Shown piece by piece: positions 1 through 9,480 of a DNA stretch of 40,172 nucleotides. Below the pieces are notes generated by a model that did not search any database, was not told where the DNA came from, and saw only the letters and a list, made by a program, of their open reading frames with translations. Position numbers and translations under genes: made by a program. Origin of the DNA: an uncultured Ectothiorhodospiraceae bacterium (GTDB taxonomy: Bacteria; Pseudomonadota; Gammaproteobacteria; UBA6429; Thiohalophilaceae); contig CAMYJG010000022.1 in the NCBI GenBank assembly GCA_947258695.1, positions 1 through 40,172 on the forward strand, written 5' to 3'. Positions within the stretch are counted from its first letter, which is position 1. Each line of letters begins with the position of its first letter.

Positions 1-29
1 TCTTTTGTAAAAGTTTGTCTTTTTGTCAT
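1..29 (-). CDS. IS3-family-like transposase OrfA, first codons only (cut by window edge)
   Basis: On the minus strand an ATG at 27-29 is preceded by a strong AGGAG ribosome binding site seven bases upstream and opens a frame reading MTKRQTFTK before the window ends. Short basic starts of this kind, followed by an F(S/T)xEFK motif, are typical of IS3-family OrfA proteins, the helix-turn-helix subunit of the transposase. Only nine residues are visible, so the family call rests on this start plus the adjoining terminal sequence. It could also be an isolated remnant. Confidence 0.5.
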
Positions 30-98
30 TGTTCACTCCTGGGGCTATTGTCCCCGATTTAGAGTGTCCGTTAAACTAGGGGAGGTCCACTCTGACCC
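30..98 (-). mobile_element. Probable terminal segment of an IS3-like insertion sequence
   Basis: Between the transposase start and the neighbouring gene lies a sequence which on the minus strand begins around GTGGACCTCCCCTAG and continues to ACGGACACT. Ends of the TGGACC...CGGACAC type are common in IS3-family elements, where the terminus is followed within about 60-70 bases by orfA. The outer boundary is uncertain and lies between about 89 and 98. It sits only about 10 bases from the stop codon of the next gene, so the element has inserted directly behind that gene. Confidence 0.5.
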
Positions 99-106
99 CG
101 TTTTTT

Positions 107-1033
107 TTAATTGGATTTATGTGGTCCTGGCCCGAGTACAGCCTCTATTCGATTTGATAAACGCTCACTCAATTCCTCTGGTGTTTCCCAGTCTATACAG
201 TTAAATTGACGTATATCAAAATGGAGTTCGCTCATATGATCTTTTCTGCATGTCCAAAATACAGGTATATCAAAGCCTAAAGCAAATCCTGCTTCAAAAT
301 ATACGCCTCCACGATGACCTGTAAAATCAGCAACTACAAATTTTGACGCTTTTAATTGCTTGATGATTTCGTCGTCAATTCTATTTACATGTTCAACTTG
401 GTCAATTCTTACCGGGTTGTACCCGGCTTGCAATATTCCCGTTTGAAAACCATCTAAAAACGAATTGTCCATATCTTTATGGAACCACATTGCAACAAAG
501 CCTTGTGATGATGGTGTTGTTTTTTGTTTCAATTCATCAAGCTGTATATAACCATGTGGGGTTATTTCACAAAGCCCTCCAATAGCAACTGATTTTGCTA
601 GATCTTGTTCACTTAGAAGATTTAGTAAAAAATTAATATCATTAGAGTCTGTAGAGTATGTGGCAGCTAAAAATCGTGGCTCATTTATATTAAACCTATC
701 GCCGAGACTGGTAAGACCATGTTCTGCTTCTTGTAATAAATACGTGGCACGCTCTACTAGTGGGGGAATAGGTCGAGCTAGTATATTTTCAAGATTAGAA
801 GTAGTTACCATGGGAACTTCTCCAGATCTGTTTTGAGAAAGCAACCATCCAGATAGTTTTGCTCGTTTATCTTTTCCAAGGCCCTTGCTCATTACTGCTA
901 ATGCAGTGCCAGAGATTTTAAACTCACCGCAACGTGGACATATTTGGTGAATGCCATCAAAATCTGGTGCTTTTGTTTCTGCCTGTTGATCTGCACAGGC
1001 AACGCAAGGGTCTGTTTCGGTATCCTTTGACAT
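107..1033 (-). CDS. Zinc-ribbon protein with C-terminal nucleoside 2-deoxyribosyltransferase/TIR-like domain
   Basis: This 308-residue protein has two CxxC pairs near the N terminus (PCVAC and CPRCGEF), which probably form a zinc ribbon. A poorly characterised middle follows. The C-terminal domain spans about residues 178-300 and begins GFVAMWFHKDMD. It contains the acidic stretch RIDDEIIKQLKASKFVVADF and the glycine-rich GGVYFEAGFALG, the pattern of nucleoside 2-deoxyribosyltransferase-like Rossmann proteins, which are related to TIR domains that cleave NAD or nucleotides. The motif FVVADFTG followed by YFEAGFA is where the family places its catalytic Glu. The role is unknown; such proteins occur often in mobile and defence regions, and here the gene lies beside an IS end and a broken gene. 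No signal peptide or membrane segment is visible. Confidence 0.7.
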   Translation of the reverse strand: MSKDTETDPCVACADQQAETKAPDFDGIHQICPRCGEFKISGTALAVMSKGLGKDKRAKLSGWLLSQNRSGEVPMVTTSNLENILARPIPPLVERATYLLQEAEHGLTSLGDRFNINEPRFLAATYSTDSNDINFLLNLLSEQDLAKSVAIGGLCEITPHGYIQLDELKQKTTPSSQGFVAMWFHKDMDNSFLDGFQTGILQAGYNPVRIDQVEHVNRIDDEIIKQLKASKFVVADFTGHRGGVYFEAGFALGFDIPVFWTCRKDHMSELHFDIRQFNCIDWETPEELSERLSNRIEAVLGPGPHKSN

Positions 1034-1098
1034 ATATTTAATCCATGAAAATTAATATGGCCTAACAATTAGCATAATGGGCCGCCACTTTATGATTA

Positions 1099-1168
1099 AT
1101 GGTGTCAGAGAAAAATGGTGTCAGAGAACAATATAATATTATGTTAGAAAATATTTGTCTCCGACACC
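1099..1168. repeat. Short tandem repeat and inverted repeat (GGTGTCAGAGA type)
   Basis: The 14-base unit ATGGTGTCAGAGAA occurs twice, at 1099-1112 and 1115-1128. Its inverse, TCTCCGACACC, lies at 1158-1168, so 1117-1168 can fold into an 11-bp stem with one mismatch. The sequence overlaps the upstream flank of the zinc-ribbon gene and lies just beyond the stop of the truncated gene at 1176. It may be a remnant of a REP/IS200-type element or a bidirectional terminator, although the T-tract is weak. Confidence 0.4.
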
Positions 1169-1175
1169 TATTTCT

Positions 1176-2039
1176 TTACGCTTCCTCTTTGGAAATTTTA
1201 TTAAAAAATTCTCCAAACACCTGTTCTCCTAATTCCAAGTTTTTATTATTTATCTCGATATATTCTTTACGTGATATTGGTAGATTTAAGTCATCGCGTA
1301 CAGAAATAACTGCCTCTGGTATTTGATATGATATTTTAAAAAATCTATCCATACATTTTCTCATAAACTCAAAATGTTCTTTATTTTGCACGTCCCATAA
1401 CTTTCTTATTTCACCCTGATATTCATCACGTTGTTTTGTTTCAAATTCGATATTCTGATTCAATGTTTCCCATAATTGAGGATCTTTATTACCTTCTAAA
1501 TTAAGATTTTTCATTATAGAAATGTATCTTTCAGTTTCACTTTGAGATTTTGATCGCAAGTCATTTAAGATATCGATTTCATTTTTTCTTCCTTTAAGCT
1601 CACCTCTCTCAAGCATGAGTTCCATAATTGCCGAGCCTATCAGCCCCATTATTGTTGTTACAGATTTTACTGTAGCCGCTGATCCTACTATCTGGACTTT
1701 TGCAATTGTTCCAGAATCATCATTCATTTGTTTAGTTATTTCCTGATCATTAACCTCAAGATTAGCAAGGCTACCTATGATATTTAGTGTTCGTATCAGT
1801 GCTTCAGTTGCTTCTAAGTAAACTTCCTTTCTTATATTTTTCTCTCGTTCTATTTCGGCAAGTTTTAGTTGGTTATTACTCTTTATTTCTTCTATGACTT
1901 TTGCATAGTCAGTTTTAACTGATTCAACCTTATCTGTGATTAATTTGATATCTTCCTTTTTCGCAAGATTTTTTCCTTTCTCTGAAAAGTATGATGGAAT
2001 AAATGACTTTACTATGAAATACAGAAACCCTATAGTTAG
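1176..2039 (-). pseudogene. 5'-truncated membrane-anchored coiled-coil protein
   Basis: The first in-frame ATG is at 1727 and gives 183 residues, but the frame stays open upstream to 2039 with no ATG, GTG or TTG. The upstream part reads like genuine protein: a hydrophobic segment (IGFLYFIVKSFIPSYFSEKG), then NLAKKEDIKLITDKVESVK and a charged coiled coil. The FxSEKGKNLAxKEDI motif recurs in bacterial membrane proteins of unknown function found in accessory regions. The frame ends about ten bases from a MITE-like repeat (2045-2166), so the original start and first residues appear lost by insertion or recombination. A shorter product starting at 1727 is possible, but I see no good ribosome binding site there. 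Function unknown. Confidence 0.6.
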
Positions 2040-2044
2040 TTATG

Positions 2045-2166
2045 CCATGGATAGCGAGAAGTTAAAGAACAAGGCAAAATTTTACGAAAGGTAGGAGCTT
2101 ACAATAAGTAAGTGACTACTTTGAGTAGAATTTTAACGCCGTTATTTCGCTTCTCGCTTTTCATGG
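2045..2166. mobile_element. MITE-like palindromic element, copy 1
   Basis: This element of about 120 bp has imperfect inverted ends of 17 bp with three mismatches (2045-2061 and 2150-2166, sharing AGCGAGAAG). Its interior includes AAAGAACAAGGCAAAA, GGAGCTTACAA and AGTAAGTGA. A second copy at 11463-11580 is roughly 80% identical over its length by eye. It has no coding capacity. It lies between the stop codon of the alpha-2-macroglobulin gene and the beheaded gene at 1176-2039. Size, inverted ends and copy number fit a non-autonomous miniature transposable element. Confidence 0.65.
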
Positions 2167-5100
2167 TCATGGTTTAATGACTGAAATTTTTCCACCCAAA
2201 CTCCTCGCCACAACCCCCCTATCATACATCGACTCCCCAAATGTCGGTGGTACTTTATAATCACCCACGTTAATGGCTTTAATGCGGTAAACAAATTCTT
2301 GTACGTTTGAAGCTACCGTACCAAAGACAATCATGCGATCTTCGCGTGAATCCACATACTGCGGGTTCCAGCCTGACTGGTTATTACGCAGGTCTTTATC
2401 CAGCACCACTTCAAAGCCACCCGGGAGTAAATCAACCACGGCAACGTTGTAATGCGTTTTATTATCCAGCGCCCTGACTTTAAGGTAGACATAGGCTTCT
2501 TCACCTAAAGTCACTTTATCAATCACGTCACCTTTAGCATTGCGGTATTCACGTTGCACTTCAAGCTGTTCTTTAATGTCTTTCACCGGCAGGGCTTTAT
2601 CAAAGCCGGCTTGGGTGACCTGGTAGAACAAGTTGTGATCATCTTCAGAATCAATATGAATCGCTTTGGCTTGTTCGGTAAACGGTATTTGTGGGAATAA
2701 CCCTGGTGGTATACCCAGTTCACGTTTTTCTTTACTTGCCAGTACTTCCTGAATTTTCAATTTCATTTTAGCAGGTGTACCGGTTGCGGTGGCATAGGTA
2801 TCCAGTGCAAGAATCACCGATGCAGATGACAAGGTATTAAAGCGACCCCGTAATACCGGTTGTACCAGTTTTTCCAGTTCATCGGCTTCTATGTCTTCTA
2901 AGCGATCGGCAAAGTGATACGACAGGATATACAGCAAGTGTGCATCACGTAATAGGCCATCGTAGAAATATAGGTAATTAATCTTTTGAGGATCACCTAA
3001 GAAATATAGGTAATTAATCTTTTGAGGATCACCTAACTTAGACTTCTTAATGATTTTATTGGCTTCCTTATCAAGACGTAACATCTTGTAGGTTGCAGCA
3101 ATATAAATTCCGGTGAGATCTTTTTCCCAGTCTTCCGGTTTCATTTCTTCTGCCAGTTCTTTTCTTAAGCCATCGAGCATACGTGTTGTCACCATGCCAT
3201 TACGGGTTAAGACATAGATCGCATAGGCGCGATCACGTGCCTGGGATAAAGAAGTAATTTGCCTTGCTGCCAGCATCGCCAGGAACTTCATTCCCTTTTT
3301 AAGTAAATCACGCGGAACCGGATAACCACGCTCCTTAGCTTCGGTTAAGAAATGTAATGCATACACCGATTGGTAATTCGATACATGCGAGTTGGCTGAC
3401 CAGAAACCAAATGCCCCTTCCGAGTTTTGTCTGCCTCTTAGTACCCGAATAATTTGTTGCAGGCTTTTTTCAACATCACCTGTTTTATAGGAAAACTCGG
3501 GCCTGTCACGTAACACAATGGCAGGGAAGGTACGACTTACCAGTTGCTCGGTACACAGGTAAGGATAGTTACCGAGGTAGTTCACCAGGCCGCGTGCCAT
3601 ACCCAGTGGTACCGGTGATGCAGTGACTTCACGTTTGCTAAAGTGAGGATACATATCACGATCAACCACGACATCAACATTATCATCCTGCAAGTAACCG
3701 CCGGTGACTTTTGTCATATAGGGCACCGCCGGTCTGACACTAAGATCAACCCGGTAACGACTTTTCTTAACGCCCTCTTTACCTTCATGACTAACGATAA
3801 AGGTAAATCGGCCTGAACCGAGCACATCATTCGCTTTAATTTTATAGCGAGTACTTTGTTCCCGCCCTTCGCTGATACTTAGTTTCTGGGTTGCGTCGGT
3901 TAACACTTTTAAGTGTTTTGAGGTATCAAGTTTCACAGTAACCGGCGCATTCTCACCTGATTTCTCCAAGTTATTAGCGACATTAACACTGACGCTGAAC
4001 TCATCACCCGGGGCAACAAAGGTCGGTACGTTTGGACTGATAATAAAGTGTCCTCTTACCAGGGTATTATTTTTGGCGACACCAATGGCCTGGTCAGCAA
4101 CAGCTACTGCCATAATGCGTAACTTGCCATTAAAGTGATCTGGCACCGAGTAAACCACTTCACCTTTACTACCATCGGTTTCAATAATGCCCGACCAGAA
4201 CACGACCGGTTTCTTTTGTTTTCGTTGGAATGGATTTAAATTTTTACCCAGTGCTTCCATTGCCATATCACCACCACCGGGTGCAGATAGGGCTTTAACC
4301 AGGTCAAACTCGGGCAATAATAAATCAAGTATTTGTGATGTTTTAACTTCCAACGCTTTCTTTTTAAAGAAGTGCGATAACGGGTCAGGCGTTTTATAAT
4401 CTGCGACCTGCAAGATACCTTCATTCACCGCGAACACTACCAGTTTACCCGGGCGTTCTGTTTCATATTGTATTTTTAGATCTTCACCAGGGCGGGCAAT
4501 ATCCGGAACAGACAAATCAACTTTGTTGACCCGTGCAGATCGATTCACGGTAAACGGCATCACGCCGTAACTCAGTGGACTCATGAAAATTTCTTTTGAG
4601 TCCGGTGCACGGATAAAACTGACATTAACATAACCGTTGCCTTCTAAATCAAACGGCACGGTGATGCGTTGTACTGAACTGCTGGTGGTGGTTTTAAACC
4701 ATTTGTAGGCATAGACACGATCACGTTCGATTGTGATTAACCCTGCTCCCACGTAAGGCGCTTTAATTTGTAATTCAATCTCATCGCCCGGGTCAAAATC
4801 CGTTTTATTGAGTTTAATTTGTAACTCGGAATTTTTATCTAAACTTCTTGCCAGGTTGGCATCACCTACCACCGAGAAATTGATCTGGTTTAACTCGGTA
4901 TCATTACCATCACGAATAATCAGAGTGAACTCACCGGCCTTATCGGTTGGTAAATTGTACTTGGTACCCGTGTTAGCAATTTTCAGTGCATCACGTTTCA
5001 GTGATGTTTTCTTTTTAACCGACTGGTATTTATAAGTACCGTCATTTTGCTTGGTTAACACCGAGACATGACGTTGCTCGATCAGCTCCATCTGCAATCC

Positions 5101-7935
5101 GGACACATCCATCTTGTCTAAATCTGGTGATACTGCAAGTAAATCTACACTGCGTTCAGAGTCTTTATGAATGTAATTTAGCTTTCCATCAGATTTATAA
5201 CCAATTAAATAAGCCAGTGGTGAAACTAGCACCGAGCGTTCCGCAGATACCCCGCGCCCACCTTCTGCTTCATAACCTTGTGTAGTTAAACTTAAGCGAT
5301 AGGTTGCTTTTGCAAAACGGGTTAAGTCGATATCAAAAACGGATATGCCTTTATCATCGGTTTGGCTATCACTTAAACGTTCACTAAAGGAATGCTTGGC
5401 GCGCAGAGGATCATAAAAACGGTAGTCTTTATATTGTCTGAAGTACGGTTTTGCAGGTGCAAGTTTAATACTGGCGGCGATTCGTCTGTTTGCAGCCGGT
5501 ATACCATACAGATTTTGTAAAGAGACCCGGCCCTGTAAACCTTCGGGAGATATCCAGCCCTGTTCTCTTTCTTTGGAGAAGCGTGTCTGGATTTTCATCC
5601 TGTCTGGAATAAACTCTTCAACCCTCACCGTGGTTGAACCGAGTAAGTTTCTTCTCCGCTTATCTTTTATTAAATAAGCATAGATGCTGTATTCACCCGT
5701 GGGTGAGGTGTATTCAGTTTGATAGTTCACTTCTTCAAAGCCACTATCATCGAGTTTTAATTTTTGTTTCTTAATCGTTAAGCCACGGGCATCGTTGATC
5801 ACGATTTCCATCGGCAGACCTTCGAGCTCTTTATCCCAGTCTCCCGAACGCACGATCATACCAACATTAAATTTATCCCCTGGACGATAAATGCCACGAT
5901 CTGAAAACAGGTAAGCATTAAGTTTTTCTGCCTTGCCTTGCTGGTAGATACCACCGGTATCAAAGCGGGAGAAGTTAAGGTTTCTGTTGCCTTTATTATA
6001 GGGAATAAACGAAACGTCCTGCCCTTTTGTCACCAGGTAAGCCACTGGTTGTTTCTCGCGTTTAAGATCTTTAAACGAAGGGAAACTGGCGCGACCGCGG
6101 TTATTGGTGAGCACCTTGTGTACCGCGATACCATTTTTACCTAGTATTTCAACTGAGGCATTGGCCACCGGTTTGCCGGTATTCAATGATTGTACAAAGA
6201 CATCATGTGTTTTATCGGCGTTATCTTTTACCAGTATGCCAAGATCGGTTACCAGGATTAAACGTTTATCGGATGCACCCGATGCCCGTTTACGTTTTTC
6301 ATCCCAACGTTGTACCTTGAAGAAAAACAGCCCGCGTTTTTTACCGATGCTGTCCAGCTTAAGGTAAGGCGAAAAATCAAACGCGGTGTATTGTGCTTTT
6401 TCCGGGCCGGTTGCCTGTAACGTGCGGATGTCGGTAAAGCGATCGGTAATGTTGTCCGCGCTAAAATTATAATTCTCAAAATAATGACTTAAGAAATTAC
6501 CATTCGACTGGCTCACCAGGTGATTAATCTGCCCGGGTAAAACACGCCCGACTTCAAACTGAACCGACTTGATACCGCGGGAAACTATCGAGAGCTTTCT
6601 TTCGCCGCGCATACCCAAGATTGCGCCCTGGTGCATGATTTTCAGTTCTCTTGGGAACTGCGGTACACGTTTAACATTTTCAGACTGGTCGGCAAGAATA
6701 TAACCACCAAATGATTTTGTTCCTTTTTTGATATTTATATATAAGGAACGACCCACATCCGCTTTATAACGGAAACTATGAATGCTTGAATACTCATGCT
6801 CGGTTGGAATTGCTTCAAGTTCAAGTTTGCGCGCAAAACCGAGAATGTATTGATCAACATCTTTTGCTCGCCAGTAACGATAATTTTTCCTCGCACGTCT
6901 GCCCTGTGTTGCAGGAAGATCTCTGGGTAACTCGTAAACAGTAATGTTTTTTTGTAATTCTTTTTCTAGTACACCCGCGGTCATTTCTACAATCAGGACT
7001 TGTTCAGGTTCATTACGTTTATTTCTAACGAGCGTTGGGTTAATGTTTGCGACACGGAAATAATTATACATGCCCGGAATGTTGACCAGTGCTTCAAAGT
7101 CTCTTTCCCAGGCATCACCACCCCGGCTTGACTTATAGCCACCTTCAACTTCAACTTTTACCGCTTTATCTTTTAAGGGTATCTCTACCGGTTCCGATTG
7201 CAGGTAGGCTTCACCATTAAACTTGTTATAAGTGATATTAAACTTAACTTTTGAACCTTCGCGTAAAACACCGGCTTTTTTATCCATCAACACCATATTG
7301 ACACTGGATTCAAAAGATTCTTTATCGACTGGGTGAGAAAACTTTACCGTTGAGACGATACGCTTGATCGATGGATCGGTCGGGTCCTGGTGAAAATAAG
7401 TATTTAATAATTGGGCTGTGAACATGGCCGAGCTGAATCGGTATTCATATTCACTTAACCTGGCATGACCAGGAAAAAAATCTTTTTCGAACTTAACCAC
7501 GTATTCCTGGCCAACCGCCCAGTCTTGTTCGGGGGTAAATTCCAGCTGGCTGTCATTATTCCATTTCCACCGACCTTTTATTGCCGGAGAAAGTGTTATT
7601 CCATCAGATATTGTCTTGCCTATTTGCTTTAACTCGGCGGCGGAACCACTAAAGTTTACATAGACAGAATCGAATTCCGGGTCTTCTTTCAATTCAGTCA
7701 GTGAAGGGGCGGTACCGGTGATATGTATTTCTATAGGTTTAGGTAACGAGTCATACCAGATTAAACCTCCATAACCGATAATGGTAAATACGAGAGTTAA
7801 CCAGACAACATTCTTATTTTTTCTACGCCATTCCAGTCCTTTATTAAATCCATTACTGATTAACTGAAGCCAGGGTGGAAACTTCCATGAAAACGAGCCA
7901 AAGAAGAAAAAAAGCACTTTTTTAATAAAACCCAT
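2167..7935 (-). CDS. Bacterial alpha-2-macroglobulin family protein (YfhM-like), membrane-anchored
   Basis: This 1922-residue protein starts with a basic segment and one hydrophobic helix (about residues 43-61), then a periplasmic chain of macroglobulin-like beta domains. The sequence around residue 1461 reads YPYLCTEQ: CxEQ is the reactive thioester motif of alpha-2-macroglobulins, by which these proteins trap proteases covalently. The following region, with VSNYQSVYALHFLTEAKERGY, fits the alpha/alpha-toroid thioester domain. In E. coli the homologue guards the periplasm and is paired with pbpC, but no penicillin-binding protein gene is adjacent here, so any partner must lie elsewhere. Length is in the usual range (about 1600-2000). 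A 12-residue segment (LGDPQKINYLYF) is repeated exactly in tandem near residues 1634-1657. Confidence 0.93.
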   Translation of the reverse strand: MGFIKKVLFFFFGSFSWKFPPWLQLISNGFNKGLEWRRKNKNVVWLTLVFTIIGYGGLIWYDSLPKPIEIHITGTAPSLTELKEDPEFDSVYVNFSGSAAELKQIGKTISDGITLSPAIKGRWKWNNDSQLEFTPEQDWAVGQEYVVKFEKDFFPGHARLSEYEYRFSSAMFTAQLLNTYFHQDPTDPSIKRIVSTVKFSHPVDKESFESSVNMVLMDKKAGVLREGSKVKFNITYNKFNGEAYLQSEPVEIPLKDKAVKVEVEGGYKSSRGGDAWERDFEALVNIPGMYNYFRVANINPTLVRNKRNEPEQVLIVEMTAGVLEKELQKNITVYELPRDLPATQGRRARKNYRYWRAKDVDQYILGFARKLELEAIPTEHEYSSIHSFRYKADVGRSLYINIKKGTKSFGGYILADQSENVKRVPQFPRELKIMHQGAILGMRGERKLSIVSRGIKSVQFEVGRVLPGQINHLVSQSNGNFLSHYFENYNFSADNITDRFTDIRTLQATGPEKAQYTAFDFSPYLKLDSIGKKRGLFFFKVQRWDEKRKRASGASDKRLILVTDLGILVKDNADKTHDVFVQSLNTGKPVANASVEILGKNGIAVHKVLTNNRGRASFPSFKDLKREKQPVAYLVTKGQDVSFIPYNKGNRNLNFSRFDTGGIYQQGKAEKLNAYLFSDRGIYRPGDKFNVGMIVRSGDWDKELEGLPMEIVINDARGLTIKKQKLKLDDSGFEEVNYQTEYTSPTGEYSIYAYLIKDKRRRNLLGSTTVRVEEFIPDRMKIQTRFSKEREQGWISPEGLQGRVSLQNLYGIPAANRRIAASIKLAPAKPYFRQYKDYRFYDPLRAKHSFSERLSDSQTDDKGISVFDIDLTRFAKATYRLSLTTQGYEAEGGRGVSAERSVLVSPLAYLIGYKSDGKLNYIHKDSERSVDLLAVSPDLDKMDVSGLQMELIEQRHVSVLTKQNDGTYKYQSVKKKTSLKRDALKIANTGTKYNLPTDKAGEFTLIIRDGNDTELNQINFSVVGDANLARSLDKNSELQIKLNKTDFDPGDEIELQIKAPYVGAGLITIERDRVYAYKWFKTTTSSSVQRITVPFDLEGNGYVNVSFIRAPDSKEIFMSPLSYGVMPFTVNRSARVNKVDLSVPDIARPGEDLKIQYETERPGKLVVFAVNEGILQVADYKTPDPLSHFFKKKALEVKTSQILDLLLPEFDLVKALSAPGGGDMAMEALGKNLNPFQRKQKKPVVFWSGIIETDGSKGEVVYSVPDHFNGKLRIMAVAVADQAIGVAKNNTLVRGHFIISPNVPTFVAPGDEFSVSVNVANNLEKSGENAPVTVKLDTSKHLKVLTDATQKLSISEGREQSTRYKIKANDVLGSGRFTFIVSHEGKEGVKKSRYRVDLSVRPAVPYMTKVTGGYLQDDNVDVVVDRDMYPHFSKREVTASPVPLGMARGLVNYLGNYPYLCTEQLVSRTFPAIVLRDRPEFSYKTGDVEKSLQQIIRVLRGRQNSEGAFGFWSANSHVSNYQSVYALHFLTEAKERGYPVPRDLLKKGMKFLAMLAARQITSLSQARDRAYAIYVLTRNGMVTTRMLDGLRKELAEEMKPEDWEKDLTGIYIAATYKMLRLDKEANKIIKKSKLGDPQKINYLYFLGDPQKINYLYFYDGLLRDAHLLYILSYHFADRLEDIEADELEKLVQPVLRGRFNTLSSASVILALDTYATATGTPAKMKLKIQEVLASKEKRELGIPPGLFPQIPFTEQAKAIHIDSEDDHNLFYQVTQAGFDKALPVKDIKEQLEVQREYRNAKGDVIDKVTLGEEAYVYLKVRALDNKTHYNVAVVDLLPGGFEVVLDKDLRNNQSGWNPQYVDSREDRMIVFGTVASNVQEFVYRIKAINVGDYKVPPTFGESMYDRGVVARSLGGKISVIKP
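2965..3036. repeat. Perfect 36-bp tandem duplication inside the alpha-2-macroglobulin gene
   Basis: Positions 2965-3000 and 3001-3036 are identical 36-base units placed head to tail. The duplication keeps the frame and repeats 12 residues in the toroid region after the thioester. The two units show no difference at all, which implies a recent event, active homogenisation or an assembly artefact. Confidence 0.95.
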
Positions 7936-7994
7936 CGTAAATCCTTTTTATTATGTAGACTCTAATTATTAGCATAGATACTAAATAATAACAG

Positions 7995-8030
7995 TAAAAA
8001 AAATGGCCAGAGTAAAAACACTGGCCATTT
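7995..8030 (-). terminator. Rho-independent terminator after hisD
   Basis: A perfect 10-bp stem (AAATGGCCAG at 8001-8010 paired with CTGGCCATTT at 8021-8030, 10-base loop) lies about 30 bases past the hisD stop. On the minus strand it is followed by a run of T. This closes the minus-strand unit that includes murA-hisG-hisD and explains why hisC does not follow. Confidence 0.9.
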
Positions 8031-8058
8031 CAATAAACACTAATATTCGGATAAAGGT

Positions 8059-9360
8059 TTATTTATCTTTTATACGGTATTCCGCTGAACGTGCATGTGC
8101 TTCCAGACTTTCACCACGCCCCAGTACTGAAGCAACTTTACCCAGTTCTGATGCTCCATCTGCCGAACACATAATTAAACTTGAGCGTTTTTGAAAATCA
8201 TACACACCTAGTGGTGAACTAAAGCGTGCTGTACGTGAAGTTGGTAACACGTGATTCGGACCTGCGCAATAATCACCCAATGCTTCGGCGGTATAACGAC
8301 CCATAAAGATGGCACCGGCATGTTTGATTTGTTTTGACATAACCAGCGGATCTTCAACCGAAAGTTCTAAATGCTCTGGCGCGATAAAATTAGAAACCTC
8401 GATCGCTTCTGCTTCATCTTTAACCTGGATTAATGCGCCCCTGTCAGCTAAAGATTTTGAGATAATATCTTCGCGATTCATAGTTGGTAATAACTTTTCA
8501 ATACTCGCTTGTACTTTATCTAAAAAATCTCCATCCCATGAAACTAAAATAGATTGTGCATCTTCATCGTGTTCAGCCTGCGAGAATAAATCCATTGCAA
8601 TCCAGTCAGGATCGGTTTTCCCATCACACACCACCAGGATTTCGGAAGGACCGGCAATCATATCAATGCCAACACGACCGAATACCATGGACTTGGCGGT
8701 GGCAACATAAATATTTCCCGGACCAACAATCTTATCAACGCATGGCACCGTATCAGTTCCATAAGCGAGTGCGGCAACAGCCTGTGCACCACCAATAGCA
8801 AACACGGTATCAACACCGGCAATTTTTGCAGCGGCTAATACCATGTCATTCACTACACCATCAGGGGTTGGTACCACCATCACGATTTCTTCGACACCCG
8901 CTACTTTAGCCGGAATCGCATTCATTAAAACAGATGAAGGATAAGTAGCTTTACCACCGGGCACATATAACCCTACGCGATCAAGTGCAGTTATTTGTTG
9001 ACCAAGCAAGGTACCATCGTCTTCAGTATAAGACCACGACTGCATAAGCTGGTGCTTGTGATAACTACGCACACGCTCTGCCGCTGTTTCCAATGCTTGA
9101 CGTTGATCAGTTGGAACATTGTTATAGGCTGCATCAATTTGTTCTTTAGTGAATGTGAGCTCTTGCATAGAACTAACATTCATTCGATCAAATTTGTTGG
9201 TGTATTCAACGAGTGCTTCATCACCACGTTGACGAATATTATTAATAACATCTTTAACCGTTGCATTCACCTGGTCATCAGACACACCTTCCCATGCAAG
9301 CAAATCATCCATTTGCTTTTGGTAATCAGTTTGTGAGGTTGTTAGTCGTTTAATGTTCAT
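8059..9360 (-). CDS. hisD: Histidinol dehydrogenase
   Basis: HisD carries out the last two steps of histidine synthesis, the NAD-dependent oxidation of histidinol to histidine through histidinal. The 433-residue length is normal. Zinc ligands and catalytic residues are in place: Gln261 and His264 ([10 protein letters not shown]), Glu329-His330 ([10 protein letters not shown]), Asp363 ([10 protein letters not shown]) and His422 near the C terminus. The glycine-rich [12 protein letters not shown] motif is present. It follows hisG by 120 bases, a gap filled by a large REP-like palindrome, and is followed by a terminator. The cluster murA-hisG-hisD is common in gamma- and betaproteobacteria; hisC, often next, is absent here. 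Confidence 0.98.
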   Translation of the reverse strand: MNIKRLTTSQTDYQKQMDDLLAWEGVSDDQVNATVKDVINNIRQRGDEALVEYTNKFDRMNVSSMQELTFTKEQIDAAYNNVPTDQRQALETAAERVRSYHKHQLMQSWSYTEDDGTLLGQQITALDRVGLYVPGGKATYPSSVLMNAIPAKVAGVEEIVMVVPTPDGVVNDMVLAAAKIAGVDTVFAIGGAQAVAALAYGTDTVPCVDKIVGPGNIYVATAKSMVFGRVGIDMIAGPSEILVVCDGKTDPDWIAMDLFSQAEHDEDAQSILVSWDGDFLDKVQASIEKLLPTMNREDIISKSLADRGALIQVKDEAEAIEVSNFIAPEHLELSVEDPLVMSKQIKHAGAIFMGRYTAEALGDYCAGPNHVLPTSRTARFSSPLGVYDFQKRSSLIMCSADGASELGKVASVLGRGESLEAHARSAEYRIKDK

Positions 9361-9395
9361 AACTAATATTTTAAATTTGTTTGTGTTGTTTCATA

Positions 9396-9467
9396 TCATT
9401 CCGGCATGCCTTAAGCCGGAATCCATATCAGAAAAACTAGATTCCGGCTTAAAGCATGCCGGAATGA
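9396..9467. repeat. REP-pair palindrome between hisG and hisD
   Basis: Two 28-base arms, 9396-9423 and 9440-9467, are inverted copies of each other with one mismatch. Each arm alone also folds, with ATTCCGGC pairing with GCCGGAAT. This is the structure of paired REP/BIME-type repeats. A related element lies at 18688-18764. No T-run follows on the minus strand, so it is unlikely to be a simple terminator, although it may stabilise or attenuate the hisG-hisD message. Confidence 0.8.
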
Positions 9468-9480
9468 CGATCGAGAGATA

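Noticed and set aside
1099-1326. Plus-strand frame of 75 codons
   Set aside because: It begins in the short repeat and then runs antisense to the truncated coiled-coil gene.
2965-3036. CRISPR-like repeats
   Set aside because: The two 36-base units touch each other with no spacer and lie in frame inside a gene.
8309-8710. Plus-strand frame of 133 codons opposite hisD
   Set aside because: It is antisense to a complete, well-conserved hisD, has no ribosome site and reads like a shadow of hisD codon usage.
9396-9467. Intrinsic terminator of hisG
   Set aside because: The stem is long but no T-run follows on the minus strand, and its sequence recurs elsewhere as a repeat.
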